From Fusibacter paucivorans (GTDB taxonomy: Bacteria > Bacillota > Clostridia > Peptostreptococcales > Acidaminobacteraceae), in the NCBI RefSeq assembly GCF_018390735.1, contig NZ_JAHBCL010000010.1, positions 1 through 64,000 on the forward strand: a stretch of 64,000 nucleotides of DNA. Reading direction: 5' to 3'. The position numbers and the translations under genes are program-made. Positions 1 to 8,977 of this stretch are shown piece after piece. The notes under the pieces are model-generated. The model was not told where the DNA came from, made no database searches, and saw only the letters and a list, made by a program, of their open reading frames with translations. Positions within the stretch are counted from its first letter, which is position 1; the number at the start of each line of letters is the position of its first letter.

Positions 1-460
1 CATATACGGGATAAGTCTAACCTTTTTTAGGGCAGACTCATGTAATTCTGAAAATAACACACAAAAAATAATGTCATTTTTGATTTTGAAGTTGATCATA
101 GGTTCATGAATAATTCAGGCTCAATTCTTCATCAAAATCATAACTGATGTTGCCAAGAGGTCTCGCATCTTCGAAATAGTTGACCATATCTTCCCAGTCA
201 ACTTCTTTCTTATCTCCCTTGTCGTTATCATAGACGAACTCATCCTCATCATTGTTTTGACGCTTTTCGCCATCTTCTTCATTCACTTGATTAATGCGCT
301 CCAGTACGGGATTATTCAGGAGCTCTTCATCAATGAATTCGCTGAGCTCTTGTGCATTGTATTGAAGAATTTCAATCGCTTGCTTAAGCTCGGGCGTCAT
401 AATCAATTTCTGAGTTTGAAGGAGATTCAAGTTAAAATTCATTTTCATAAGCAATCCCAT
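1..460 (-). pseudogene. rpoN: RNA polymerase sigma-54 factor, broken and cut by window edge
   Basis: The first part of the reading frame (104-460) matches the N-terminal, activator-interacting region I of sigma-54: a glutamine-rich start (LLQTQKLIMTPELKQAI), then the hallmark ELSEFIDEELLNNPVLE, then the usual acidic stretch. It stops after only about 115 residues, where family members have 430-480. Beyond the stop, another frame at about 1-95 contains MTLFFVCYFQNYMSLP, which looks like the start of the core-binding region (typically LTL..HLLFQL), and that frame is itself interrupted by a stop. At least one frameshift plus a nonsense codon therefore seem present. A product of region I alone could not bind core polymerase or DNA. 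A sequencing error or a real pseudogene are both possible; the rest of the gene lies outside the window. Confidence 0.62.
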
Positions 461-587
461 CTCTATTCTAAAAATGATTTAAGATAATGCCACGTCGCCA
501 AATACGATGCCGCGCTCTCGTCGCTATCCATCAAAATGGCGTCCTTTATCATTATAGCAAAAATGATACCAAAGTTAAATGACAAAT

Positions 588-636
588 AAAATGAAGGCTT
601 GCCATTAATTGTAAAATTAAGGCTTGCCTCCATTTT
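588..636 (-). terminator. Hairpin terminator after the BMP-type ABC operon
   Basis: Arms AAAATGRAGGC and GCCTYCATTTT pair over 11 bases with one G-U. Inside, GCC-TTAATT pairs with AATTAA-T-GGC. The hairpin lies about 40 bases beyond the last permease stop and is followed by a T-rich stretch on the minus strand. Confidence 0.6.
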
Positions 637-677
637 CCATCCTTCAAATGACATCTTGTCATAAGAGATTATACAGT

Positions 678-1607
678 CTAACGATGTCCCTTTTCATAAG
701 GGATTCCATCCGCTTTCGGCGCAACCGCTCTGCCAATGAATCCAGAGAGAACGAGGATAGTCGCAACATATGGCAGTGTCTGTAAAAATTCCGATGGAAT
801 ATTGTTAATGCCCAGCGATGAAGCCTGAATTTGGACAGCTTCCGCAAAGCCAAAGAACAAACTCGCCAGCATTGCACCAATTGGATGCCACTTGCCGAAT
901 ATCATTGCGGCAATAGCGATAAAGCCCTTGCCGGATGTCATCCCTTCGCGGAAGAGACTAACGGTCCCCAGCGACAGTGAAGCACCTGATATCCCCGCGA
1001 GAACACCTGAAATCATAACGCAGATATAGCGAATTTTGTAGACATTAATCCCAACTGTATCGGCCGCTCTAGGATGCTCCCCCACTGCTCTGACGCGCAA
1101 GCCAAATGGCGTCTTGTAAATGACGTAATAGGTAATGGCGACTGCGACAAAGGCGAGGTATACAAAAGGCGTAAGCCCTGCAAAAAGCTCACCCAGAACA
1201 GGAATTTTTTCTAAAAAAGTGAGTGGATTACCCGTAAGGGCGTGTTCAACAGCATCTGTTTGTCCAGAACGCTTCCAGACCATTTCAAGCAAGAATGCTG
1301 TAATACTCGTTGCAAACAAGTTAATGGCAACACCTGCGACGACTTGATTGCCACGCAAATGAATGGCGAGCACCGCCAAAAGCAATGCCGTCAGCGCACC
1401 TGCGATCATTGCTGCCAACACACCCAACCAAGGATTACCTGTGAATTTCGTCACCAAAATAGCAAAGAAGGCACCATTAATCATAATCCCTTCAATGGCA
1501 ATATTAACGACACCTGAACGCTCAGAAAAGATTCCGCCGAGCGCTGAGAAAATCAGAGGTGTTGCCAACCTTAATGCCGAAGCCAACAATGCAATAAAGA
1601 TAATCAT
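678..1607 (-). CDS. ABC transporter permease, BMP-linked (nucleoside type), subunit 2
   Basis: A 309-residue polytopic membrane protein of the branched-chain permease superfamily (BPD_transp_2), the half found with BMP lipoproteins, as NupQ of Bacillus. Family traits include the N-terminal LRLATPLIFSALGGIFSERSG, the glycine-rich GVVNIAIEGIMINGAF and the cytoplasmic loop LRVRAVGEHPRAADTVGI, which resembles the ATPase-coupling EAA-like loop. Its start overlaps the stop of the preceding permease by four bases (ATGA), so the two are translationally coupled and probably form the heterodimeric channel. It is the last gene of the unit and is followed by a hairpin terminator. Nucleosides are the likely cargo by family; the exact substrate is inferred. 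Confidence 0.9.
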   Translation of the reverse strand: MIIFIALLASALRLATPLIFSALGGIFSERSGVVNIAIEGIMINGAFFAILVTKFTGNPWLGVLAAMIAGALTALLLAVLAIHLRGNQVVAGVAINLFATSITAFLLEMVWKRSGQTDAVEHALTGNPLTFLEKIPVLGELFAGLTPFVYLAFVAVAITYYVIYKTPFGLRVRAVGEHPRAADTVGINVYKIRYICVMISGVLAGISGASLSLGTVSLFREGMTSGKGFIAIAAMIFGKWHPIGAMLASLFFGFAEAVQIQASSLGINNIPSEFLQTLPYVATILVLSGFIGRAVAPKADGIPYEKGHR

Positions 1608-2725
1608 GATGCCTTCACCTCCTCTTCCTTCTTGCCTGTTAATTTACGTTTAATCGCCGGCCAATAACTGCCAATGGCTTCGGCTGCAATAAAGATGATA
1701 ATAATAGACTGAATAATACCGATAACTTCTTTTGGTATACCGGCAATTTGCATTTTCCGTTCACCATTCTTTAGGATCCCAAATAAAAATGCACTGGCTA
1801 AAATACCAATCGGATGATTTTTGCCGACGAGTGCGACGGCAATACCGTCAAAACCATACCCCGGCATCCCAGAAGCCATGTCTACTTTATATGTGAGCCC
1901 CGTAATCATAACAGCACCTGCAAGACCGGCAAGCGCACCTGAAATCACCATCGCCAGCGTTATGTTTTTTGCGATGCTGATCCCACCGTATTCAGATGCA
2001 TACGGGTTAAAACCTACAGAGCGCACTTCATACCCCAGTGTCGTTTTAAAGAGAATAAACCATGTGATAATCGCCATAATAATGGCAATAAATATCCCTG
2101 TATTGACACTTGAATAACCAAAGCTCGGCATAATCTCTGTAAGCATTGTCAATCGACCTTGCTCAGGAATCATAACAGAATAAGCTTTTTTCTCCGTTCC
2201 CTGTAGAATAGAAGGATTCAGCACAGCCCTTACGACGTAGTTTGCAATATAGAGTGCTGTATAATTGAGCATGATCGTAATAATGACTTCGTTAACGCCG
2301 CGTTTCGCTTTGAGAATCCCCGGAATAAACGCCCAGATTGCACCGCCGAGCGCACCGGCTATCAATAAAACAACTGGCAGGATCGAACCCGGCAAATCTC
2401 TAAAAATCCATCCGGCACTAATGGTAAAAACAGTTCCTAAAATATACTGACCTTCAACACCGATGTTAAACAGTCCGCAGCGATAACCAAAACCTACTGC
2501 AAGCCCTGTAAAAATGAGCGGTGTTGTCTTCAGCATCGTTTCCCCAAAGCGGCTCACCGTGCCAAGGCTTCCGGAAAACAATTCAACATATGCAACGCCA
2601 GGATTGTTACCCGTCCATATGATAAAAAATGCCCCAATAATAAATGAAAACACGATGGCTAAGAGGGGGAATTTTATATTGTCAATGGCAATCTTAATCT
2701 TACTTTCTCTTTGCATTTGCATCAT
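1604..2725 (-). CDS. ABC transporter permease, BMP-linked (nucleoside type), subunit 1
   Basis: A 373-residue membrane protein of the same permease superfamily, the larger partner (NupP type). It has eight to ten hydrophobic segments, the sequence KTTPLIFTGLAVGFGYRCGLFNIGVEGQY typical of this subunit, and a coupling loop around GYEVRSVGFNPYASEYGGI. It starts 22 bases after the ATPase stop and overlaps the second permease by four bases. Two or three closely spaced ATG codons (2725, 2722, 2716) could start it; the SD GAGGTGA favours 2725 or 2722. The C-terminus is lysine- and glutamate-rich and cytoplasmic. Confidence 0.9.
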   Translation of the reverse strand: MMQMQRESKIKIAIDNIKFPLLAIVFSFIIGAFFIIWTGNNPGVAYVELFSGSLGTVSRFGETMLKTTPLIFTGLAVGFGYRCGLFNIGVEGQYILGTVFTISAGWIFRDLPGSILPVVLLIAGALGGAIWAFIPGILKAKRGVNEVIITIMLNYTALYIANYVVRAVLNPSILQGTEKKAYSVMIPEQGRLTMLTEIMPSFGYSSVNTGIFIAIIMAIITWFILFKTTLGYEVRSVGFNPYASEYGGISIAKNITLAMVISGALAGLAGAVMITGLTYKVDMASGMPGYGFDGIAVALVGKNHPIGILASAFLFGILKNGERKMQIAGIPKEVIGIIQSIIIIFIAAEAIGSYWPAIKRKLTGKKEEEVKAS

Positions 2726-2747
2726 ATCACCTCAATTCCATCTCTTA

Positions 2748-4274
2748 TTAGGCTTTTTGAGCCTTGCCGCCGGCCATCATAATGCCCAGTTCACGCTCAT
2801 TTGCGTCTTCACCATTGATGATTCCTACAATTTGACCATCGTAGATAACACCAATACGATCCGCAAGTGCCATCACTTCATCGAGTTCCAACGAAACCAA
2901 TAAAATAGCCTTGCCCATGTCCCGCTGTTCAACGAGTTTTTTATGGATAAATTCGATTGCCCCGACGTCAACGCCGCGGGTTGGCTGCGATGCAATAATC
3001 AGTTCAGGGTTTCGATTCATTTCACGTGCAACAATAAATTTTTGCTGATTCCCGCCGGAAAGCGACTTGGCTGGAACCCACTCACTCGGCGTTCTAACGT
3101 CGTATTCATCAATAAGATTACGGGTATATTCATGAATATACTTATCGTTCATCAAACCCTTTTTACTAAATGGTTCATTGAGATGACTCCCGAGACACCC
3201 GTTTTCTGCTAATGAATGCTCCAGAACCAGCCCCCGTTTGTGACGATCCTCTGGGATATGCGCCAAGCCGTGCTTAAGAATTTGTTTACTGCTGGCTTTC
3301 GTCAAATCATCGCCCTTTATTGAAAAAGTGCCGCCTGATGACTTTCGAAGACCTGTCAGCACTTCAACCAACTCCGTTTGCCCGTTGCCGTCGACGCCTG
3401 CAATCGCGAAAATTTCGCCGGCTTTAACTTCAAAATCAACGCCCTTGAGTGCTTGAGCGCCTCGATTGTTTTCAGCTTGGAGATTGCGTACAGTCAGAAC
3501 GTCCACTCCGGCTTCATGCTCATCTTTTTCAACTTTCAGGTTAACTTTTCGTCCAACCATCAATTCAGCCAGCTCATCAATGTTTGTCTCTTCTTTTTGA
3601 AGCGTTTCAATAACGCGGCCCCTACGAACAACCGTTACGCGGTCTGACATCGCCATAACTTCTTTTAATTTATGCGTAATGAGTATAATTGATTTATTTT
3701 GAGCGACGAGTTTTTTTAGAATTTCGCCTAGTTCAATAATTTCCTGTGGTGTCAATACCGCTGTCGGCTCATCCAAAATAAGAATTTCGGCACCGCGATA
3801 AAGCGTTTTCAATATTTCAACGCGTTGTTGCATCCCGACGCTAATATCGTGAATTTTAGCATTGGGATCAACGGCAAGGCCAAATTGCTCAGAAATTTCA
3901 CGTACTTTATTGGTTGCAGTCTCCATATCGAGTTTGGTATTTTGGAAACCCGTTGTCGTCTCTGAACCGAGAATAATGTTTTCCGTCACCGTAAAGGGTT
4001 CCACTAACATAAAATGCTGATGGACCATTCCAATGCCCAGTGAGATGGCAACACTTGGATCTTTAATATTCTGAAGCTTGCCGTTGATAAAAATATCTCC
4101 CGATGTCTGCTCATAAAGACCGTAGAGAATATTCATAAGCGTCGTTTTACCAGCGCCATTTTCACCTAATAAGACGTGAATTTCGCCCTGTCTCAGTTCA
4201 AAATTGACGCTGTCGTTTGCAACAACACCTGGAAAGACTTTTGTAATGTTCTTCATTTCAACAACATTTGTCAT
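2748..4274 (-). CDS. ABC transporter ATP-binding protein, BMP-linked, tandem ATPase
   Basis: A 508-residue protein with two complete ATPase domains, the sugar/nucleoside (RbsA/NupO) arrangement. Domain 1 has Walker A GENGAGKTT near residue 37, the signature DISVGMQQRVEIL and Walker B ILILDEPTAVLTP. Domain 2 has a degenerate Walker A (GVDGNGQTEL), signature SLSGGNQQKFI and Walker B-like ELIIASQPTRGVD with Ser/Gln in place of Asp/Glu, as usual in this family where only one site is strongly catalytic. It energises the two downstream permeases and should take substrate from the BMP lipoprotein encoded upstream. SD GAGGGAATTAA precedes the ATG. Confidence 0.93.
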   Translation of the reverse strand: MTNVVEMKNITKVFPGVVANDSVNFELRQGEIHVLLGENGAGKTTLMNILYGLYEQTSGDIFINGKLQNIKDPSVAISLGIGMVHQHFMLVEPFTVTENIILGSETTTGFQNTKLDMETATNKVREISEQFGLAVDPNAKIHDISVGMQQRVEILKTLYRGAEILILDEPTAVLTPQEIIELGEILKKLVAQNKSIILITHKLKEVMAMSDRVTVVRRGRVIETLQKEETNIDELAELMVGRKVNLKVEKDEHEAGVDVLTVRNLQAENNRGAQALKGVDFEVKAGEIFAIAGVDGNGQTELVEVLTGLRKSSGGTFSIKGDDLTKASSKQILKHGLAHIPEDRHKRGLVLEHSLAENGCLGSHLNEPFSKKGLMNDKYIHEYTRNLIDEYDVRTPSEWVPAKSLSGGNQQKFIVAREMNRNPELIIASQPTRGVDVGAIEFIHKKLVEQRDMGKAILLVSLELDEVMALADRIGVIYDGQIVGIINGEDANERELGIMMAGGKAQKA

Positions 4275-4418
4275 TTAATTCCCTCCATACGGTATTAGGA
4301 TTCCGTTTTTGATTTTATAGGAGATTGAGCATTTTGTCAGTATCAGCCTTGAGAAATACGAATCCTCTTCAGCACGCTCTGCAAAAATGCCAATCCACCT
4401 CTTCCCGTCTCAAAAACA

Positions 4419-4450
4419 AAGAGTCAGATATCATCTGACACCTGACTCTT
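4419..4450 (-). terminator. Terminator-like hairpin between BMP lipoprotein and ATPase genes
   Basis: AAGAGTCAG and CTGACTCTT form a 9-base stem 18 bases after the lipoprotein stop, followed on the minus strand by TTGTTTTTG. It probably lets only part of transcription continue into the ATPase and permease genes, keeping the binding protein in excess. Confidence 0.7.
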
Positions 4451-4468
4451 AATCATTGTATGCAATAA

Positions 4469-5554
4469 CTATAATGCTGGTGCCACAAAAGCATCAAATT
4501 CAGCTTCTGTCGCAGGAACGGCAAAAGTACCAGCCTTGATTGCTTCTAGGTATTTATCTGCAGCTGCTTTTAAATCATCTGTCAAATTGCCAGCTAAGTC
4601 ACTGTAGCCAACGCCATCATTTTTAGCATCAAACACAATAGTACCACTTTCGAACGTACCGTCGATAACGGATTGTGCCACTTTGTAAACACCGACGTCA
4701 ACGCGTTTCATCATAGAACACAATACGTTTTCAGGTGCTAAGTGAGATTGATCTTGGTCAACACCAATTGCCCAGAAACCTTCTTCTTTCGCTGCTTCAA
4801 TTAGGCCTGCGCCAACACCGCCTGCCGCATGGAAGATAACGTCTGCGCCAGCTTGATGCTGAACGAGTGCGATTTCTTTACCTTTTGCTGAATCTTCAAA
4901 AGAATCTGCATAGTTTACGATTACTTCCGCGTCTGGGTTAACTGATTTAACACCAGCTTTAAAGCCGTATTCAAATTTTTCGATGAGTGGGAATTTCATA
5001 CCGCCGATGAACCCAATGACATTGGTTTCTGTTTTAAGGCCGGCAATAACGCCCACGAGGAAAGAACCTTCGTTTTCTGCGAATACGATTTCAGCAACGT
5101 TGTCTTTTTCAAGACCGGATGAATCGATAATTGCAAATTTTTGATCTGGGAATTTATCTGCAACTGTTTTCATTGATTCGTCAAATAGGAAACCAACACC
5201 ATAAATCAAGTTGACTTGTTCTTCAGCAAAAGAAACGAGATTTGGCATATAGTCGTCAGCGCTTTGAGATTCGAGCACTTGTCGCTCAATTCCAAAATCC
5301 TGCTCTACCTTTTCAAGACCCAACCAAGCTGAATCATTGAAAGACTGGTCGCCCAATCCGCCTGTATCAGTGATCATCCCCATAACCATCGGTTCAGCCG
5401 GTTCAGGTGTTTCAGTGGTTGCTTCAGGTGCCGTCGGCTCTTCAGTAGTCGCTTCTGGCGCTGCAGGTGCCGGTTCTTCCTTTTGTGCACAGCCTGCAAA
5501 CATCATACCAACGAGCAATAATACTAACATCAATGCTACTGCTTTTTTACTCAT
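4469..5554 (-). CDS. BMP family ABC transporter substrate-binding lipoprotein
   Basis: A 361-residue extracytoplasmic binding protein of the Bmp/TmpC/Med family. The signal peptide ends in the lipobox FAGC (Cys22), followed by a low-complexity Glu/Pro/Ala/Thr linker to about residue 53, which tethers the domain to the membrane. The mature domain has MGMITDTGGLGDQSFNDSAW, the family signature that contacts the ribose of nucleosides in characterised members, and later GVGAGLIEAAKEEGFWAIGVDQDQS. Upstream SD GAGGAGG. It is the first gene of the transport unit and is separated from the ATPase gene by a terminator-like hairpin. Nucleoside specificity is inferred from family. Confidence 0.92.
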   Translation of the reverse strand: MSKKAVALMLVLLLVGMMFAGCAQKEEPAPAAPEATTEEPTAPEATTETPEPAEPMVMGMITDTGGLGDQSFNDSAWLGLEKVEQDFGIERQVLESQSADDYMPNLVSFAEEQVNLIYGVGFLFDESMKTVADKFPDQKFAIIDSSGLEKDNVAEIVFAENEGSFLVGVIAGLKTETNVIGFIGGMKFPLIEKFEYGFKAGVKSVNPDAEVIVNYADSFEDSAKGKEIALVQHQAGADVIFHAAGGVGAGLIEAAKEEGFWAIGVDQDQSHLAPENVLCSMMKRVDVGVYKVAQSVIDGTFESGTIVFDAKNDGVGYSDLAGNLTDDLKAAADKYLEAIKAGTFAVPATEAEFDAFVAPAL

Positions 5555-5768
5555 TAATAAATCCTCCTCTTATTCATAAGAATTGTTCCCGAATGATAAT
5601 ACTTCTACAAAAAGATTGAAACTCCTGCTAAATATTAGAAAAAAGTTACAATTTTTTCCCCTTAAATCATAGAATTATTTTTCATCATTCGCGAGTTTTC
5701 TTCCCTACTCATTATATCCAATTTCAGCTTCAATAATCATTATATTAATGTAATAAAGTAAAGAAAGT
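5555..5768. other. AT-rich intergenic region upstream of the BMP operon
   Basis: The region should hold the promoter of the BMP lipoprotein gene on the minus strand. I looked for a purine-type riboswitch and saw none of its conserved core. No other repeat or gene is visible. Confidence 0.4.
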
Positions 5769-5791
5769 TTTAAAAGACCCTTTACGGGTCT
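5769..5791 (-). terminator. Intrinsic terminator after trxA
   Basis: AGACCC and GGGTCT pair around a five-base loop, followed by TTTTAAAA on the minus strand, 24 bases past the trxA stop. Confidence 0.75.
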
Positions 5792-5814
5792 CCTTTGTAT
5801 GATATCTATAAGGC

Positions 5815-6132
5815 TTAGACTAATGAACGTAAAAGTTCATCAATCCCATCCAAAGAGGCGCGATCTTTCGTGAGCTCACCTGCACGCTCACCGTTTTGGT
5901 AGAGGACAATCGTCGGAAGTCCAAGCACGCGCTGGCTTAATGCCAATTTTCGTTCCTGTGTCGTATTGATCTTGGCAAATTTCACTTTGCCGGCGTATTT
6001 GCTCTCAAGTGATTCAAAATCCGGCATCAACGCCATACAGGGCGAGCAACCTTCCCCCCAGTAATCAACAACGACAAAACCATCATAATTTTTTACTTCT
6101 GTTTCAAAATTGTCTCTTGTAATATCAATCAT
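5815..6132 (-). CDS. trxA: Thioredoxin with GCSPC active site
   Basis: A 105-residue cytoplasmic thioredoxin-fold protein. The redox motif is WGEGCSPC (cysteines near residues 30 and 33), so the usual Trp before the first Cys is Gly and the dipeptide between the cysteines is Ser-Pro rather than Gly-Pro. The cis-proline region VLGLPTIVLYQNGE and overall length are normal. GCxPC thioredoxins are described from amino-acid-fermenting clostridia, where they serve glycine or sarcosine reductase and other selenoenzymes; that role here is inference. It lies 27 bases after trxB and is probably co-transcribed with it. SD AAAGGA. Confidence 0.92.
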   Translation of the reverse strand: MIDITRDNFETEVKNYDGFVVVDYWGEGCSPCMALMPDFESLESKYAGKVKFAKINTTQERKLALSQRVLGLPTIVLYQNGERAGELTKDRASLDGIDELLRSLV

Positions 6133-6159
6133 CTTCTTTTCCTTTCTCGAATAAGGGGA

Positions 6160-7098
6160 TCAGTTTTCAAGTGCATCCACATATTTTTCAGCCTGTACAG
6201 CAGCAATGGCACCGTCCGCCGTAGCCGTAACAACCTGTCTCAAACTCTTTGCACGCAAATCGCCCGCCGCAAAAACACCCGGTATATTGGTCTTCATGAG
6301 TTCATCAGCAACAATATAGCCGGCCTCATCGCATGTAACGACATCCTTTATTAATTCAGAATCAGGCAAATAACCTACGAAAATAAAGAGTCCCATAAAA
6401 CCATCGGCATCATCGGCTTTAATTTCTGAAATCGCTTTTGTCTTGAAGTTTTCAACGACAACACCTTGAACGAGTTCATCGCCAATAATGGATTTTACAC
6501 CCGAATCGAGCACAAATGAAATTTTTTCGTTTTGTTCTGCCTTTTCGACGATGGATTTTGCCGCCCTGAATTGGTCACGTCTGTGAATAACGCTAACGTG
6601 TTTCGCAAATTTCGTCAGAAAAATCGCTTCTTCTAGCGCTGTATCCCCGCCACCGACGACAACGACTTCCAAATCGGTAAAGAAATCTGCATCACAGGTT
6701 GCACAATAAGACACGCCTCTGCCTGTTAAGTCAATTTCTTTTTCAACGCCTAATTTTCGTGGCGATGCGCCCATTGCCAAAATAACACTCTTGGATGCAT
6801 ACGCACCTTTGTTCGTTACAATGTGCTTCACATCGCCTGTCAACGTCATTGTCTTAACGGTTTCTTTTATCATTTCCGCACCAAAAGCCGCACACTGTTC
6901 TGCCATGCGATCTGTTAGTTCCGGACCCGTAATGCCCTCAGCTGCACCTGGATAGTTGGCAACTTCGTTGGTGCCTGTAATCTGCCCGCCAACTTTTTCC
7001 CTTTCGATAATAAGCGTTTTCATTTTAGCTCTTGCTGCATATAACCCCGCCGTCAAGCCTGCCGGCCCGGCGCCGATAATGATTACATCATAAGTCAT
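6160..7098 (-). CDS. trxB: Thioredoxin reductase (NADPH-type flavoprotein fold)
   Basis: A low-molecular-weight thioredoxin reductase of about 312 residues. It has the FAD dinucleotide motif IIIGAGPAGLTAGLYAARA at the N-terminus, the redox-active CATC in GVSYCATCDADFF, a second nucleotide-binding motif VVGGGDTALEEAIFL and the C-terminal FAD motif GVFAAGDLRAKSLRQVVTA. The true start is taken at 7098 because AGGAGG lies six bases upstream; the ATG at 7113 would place that SD inside the gene. The NADPH-type HRRDQFRA is present, though clostridial homologues can use ferredoxin or NADH. It reduces the adjacent TrxA. Confidence 0.95.
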   Translation of the reverse strand: MTYDVIIIGAGPAGLTAGLYAARAKMKTLIIEREKVGGQITGTNEVANYPGAAEGITGPELTDRMAEQCAAFGAEMIKETVKTMTLTGDVKHIVTNKGAYASKSVILAMGASPRKLGVEKEIDLTGRGVSYCATCDADFFTDLEVVVVGGGDTALEEAIFLTKFAKHVSVIHRRDQFRAAKSIVEKAEQNEKISFVLDSGVKSIIGDELVQGVVVENFKTKAISEIKADDADGFMGLFIFVGYLPDSELIKDVVTCDEAGYIVADELMKTNIPGVFAAGDLRAKSLRQVVTATADGAIAAVQAEKYVDALEN

Positions 7099-7144
7099 AG
7101 GAAACCTCCTCATTGATCTGCATAGTTATACTATACACCAAAAG

Positions 7145-7177
7145 AAAAAAGCAAGGCAAGTCCCGCCCCGCTTTTTT
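7145..7177 (-). terminator. Intrinsic terminator after the Na/Pi symporter gene
   Basis: AAAAAAGC and GCTTTTTT form the base and GGC/GCC the top of a hairpin between the symporter stop and the trxB start. On the minus strand it ends in a T run. Confidence 0.8.
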
Positions 7178-7249
7178 AATGATTTTCAATTGATATAAAA
7201 CAAACGCCATACAATGTACTCATATAATACCCGTACATCGTATTGTCAT

Positions 7250-8902
7250 TTAATTCTTTACAGCCAGTACTGCTTCGGCAATATTTTTGGCGTGATCTGA
7301 AATCCGTTCCATATTGCTGATGATATCAAGGAATATAATGCCCGAATTCGTTTCGCAACGACCCTCATTCAAGCGTCTGATGTGCGTCTTTCTGAGATGT
7401 TTTTCCATTTCATCCACAACGCCTTCAATTTCAATGACATCCCGCGCAAGTTTTCGATTGGATTCCTTCATCGCTTCTAGTGATTTTGACATCGAATCAT
7501 GGACAACGCTTACCATTTCTTCGAGCTCCATAACGGCTTTCTCCGAAAAGATGATATTGTTTTCAATTTTAAAGAGTGCCAACTCAGCAAGGTTATCCGC
7601 ATGATCGCCGATGCGTTCAATGTCGTTAATCGTACTGAAAAGCCCATCAATAATCTCTCGATCAAAGTCACCAACGGATGAATTGGAGAGCTTGACGAGA
7701 TAATCGCTGATATCGCGCTCTAGTTGATTTATCGACTTTTCAATCTTAAATGTTTTTTCAGCAGACTTCTGATGCCCTTCCTTGAGCGCATCTACAGCAC
7801 TTTCATAGGATATTGTTGCGAGGTTGCCCATGTGAAGCACTTCTTTGATTACTTGTCCCAGTGCAATTGACGGCGTTTCTAAAATACGCTCATCCAAGTA
7901 TTTAACACCGAGCATTTCTTCTTGTCTTTCATCATCTGTAATTGGAATGATCACCTGAACAATTTTAACGATAAACCCTGCAAAAGGCAGCAGCAGCAGC
8001 GTATTCGTTATGTTGAACAGCGTATGGGCATTCGCGAGCTGACGTGCAGCATCATCACTCATCGACTTGACAATATCGACGGTAAAACGGCTAAAGAAAA
8101 TAATGAAGACCACGGTCCCGAGAACATTGAAGAGAAAATGCATCATTGCTGCACGTTTAGCTGTTCTGCTGGCACTCAAGGATGATAGCAGCGCAGTTAC
8201 ACAGGTTCCGACATTGGTTCCCAGCAGAATTGGAAAGGCCGCCTCAATTGGAAGTGATCCCGTCCCCGCCAAAGCAATGAGAATACCCGTTGTTGCACTA
8301 GAACTCTGCACAATGGCCGTAATAAGAAAGCCGACAAAAAAGCCTTCAATGGTACCCAGTATCGTACCCGAACCGATATTGACAATCATATCCGTAAAAC
8401 CACTGTAGGTTTTAAGCGGCGCCATTGCATCCTTCATAATATCCATTCCCAAGAATAATATACCAAACCCAAGAATGATCTCACCAATCACAACACGTTT
8501 GCCGTTTTTCGCAAAGAGCTTAATGGCAACGCCAATGGCAATGGCAATCGGTGCTAATGCCGTCAGTTTAATGGAGACGAGCTGAGCTGTAATGGTCGTA
8601 CCAATATTCGCCCCCATGATAATCCCAATCGACTGCGACAAATTCATGATCCCCGCATTGACAAAACCGACAATCATAACCGTTGTTGCTGAGGAACTCT
8701 GAATAATCATTGTCACAATGGCTCCTACAAAAACACCAACGATAACGTTCCCGGACATCTTCTCGATAATTTTTTCGAGGCGATTGCCGGCGGATTTCTC
8801 AAGCCCTTCGCTCATGACGGTCATACCGTACAAAAACAGGCCGAGACCTCCTAGCAAAGGAAATAATATTGCCAGTATTTCCTTTGATGTTATCACATCC
8901 AT
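7250..8902 (-). CDS. Na/phosphate symporter family protein with C-terminal PhoU domain
   Basis: A 550-residue protein. Residues 1-310 hold two inverted transport repeats, each with the family motif built on QSSSATT (TMIIQSSSATTVMIVGFVNAG and AIVQSSSATTGILIALAG) and a GANIGTTITA / GTNVGTCVTA element, typical of SLC34/NptA-YjbB proteins. Residues about 340-550 are a helical PhoU-like domain (EKSINQLERDISDYLVKLS, NDIERIGDHADNLAELALF, SNMERISDHAKNIAEAVLA). The domain probably adjusts transport to cell phosphate. Monocistronic, SD AAGGAG, own terminator downstream. Bacterial members have been linked both to uptake and to phosphate efflux, so direction is not settled. Confidence 0.93.
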   Translation of the reverse strand: MDVITSKEILAILFPLLGGLGLFLYGMTVMSEGLEKSAGNRLEKIIEKMSGNVIVGVFVGAIVTMIIQSSSATTVMIVGFVNAGIMNLSQSIGIIMGANIGTTITAQLVSIKLTALAPIAIAIGVAIKLFAKNGKRVVIGEIILGFGILFLGMDIMKDAMAPLKTYSGFTDMIVNIGSGTILGTIEGFFVGFLITAIVQSSSATTGILIALAGTGSLPIEAAFPILLGTNVGTCVTALLSSLSASRTAKRAAMMHFLFNVLGTVVFIIFFSRFTVDIVKSMSDDAARQLANAHTLFNITNTLLLLPFAGFIVKIVQVIIPITDDERQEEMLGVKYLDERILETPSIALGQVIKEVLHMGNLATISYESAVDALKEGHQKSAEKTFKIEKSINQLERDISDYLVKLSNSSVGDFDREIIDGLFSTINDIERIGDHADNLAELALFKIENNIIFSEKAVMELEEMVSVVHDSMSKSLEAMKESNRKLARDVIEIEGVVDEMEKHLRKTHIRRLNEGRCETNSGIIFLDIISNMERISDHAKNIAEAVLAVKN

Positions 8903-8941
8903 AAAAATCTCCTTCCACCCTAAAGCTATTCTTTTTTTTCA

Positions 8942-8973
8942 CAAAAAAATCACTACTGTGACTTGAGTAGTGA
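8942..8973 (-). terminator. Intrinsic terminator after trmL
   Basis: TCACTAC and GTAGTGA pair around a 10-base loop just after the trmL stop, followed by seven T on the minus strand. Confidence 0.85.
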
Positions 8974-8977
8974 CACA

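Noticed and set aside
463-654. Open frame of 63 codons on the minus strand between the rpoN remnant and the ABC permease
   Set aside because: It covers the terminator hairpin of the ABC operon and has no convincing SD or family resemblance.
5555-5814. Possible purine riboswitch before the BMP nucleoside transporter
   Set aside because: None of the conserved core or paired arms could be found.
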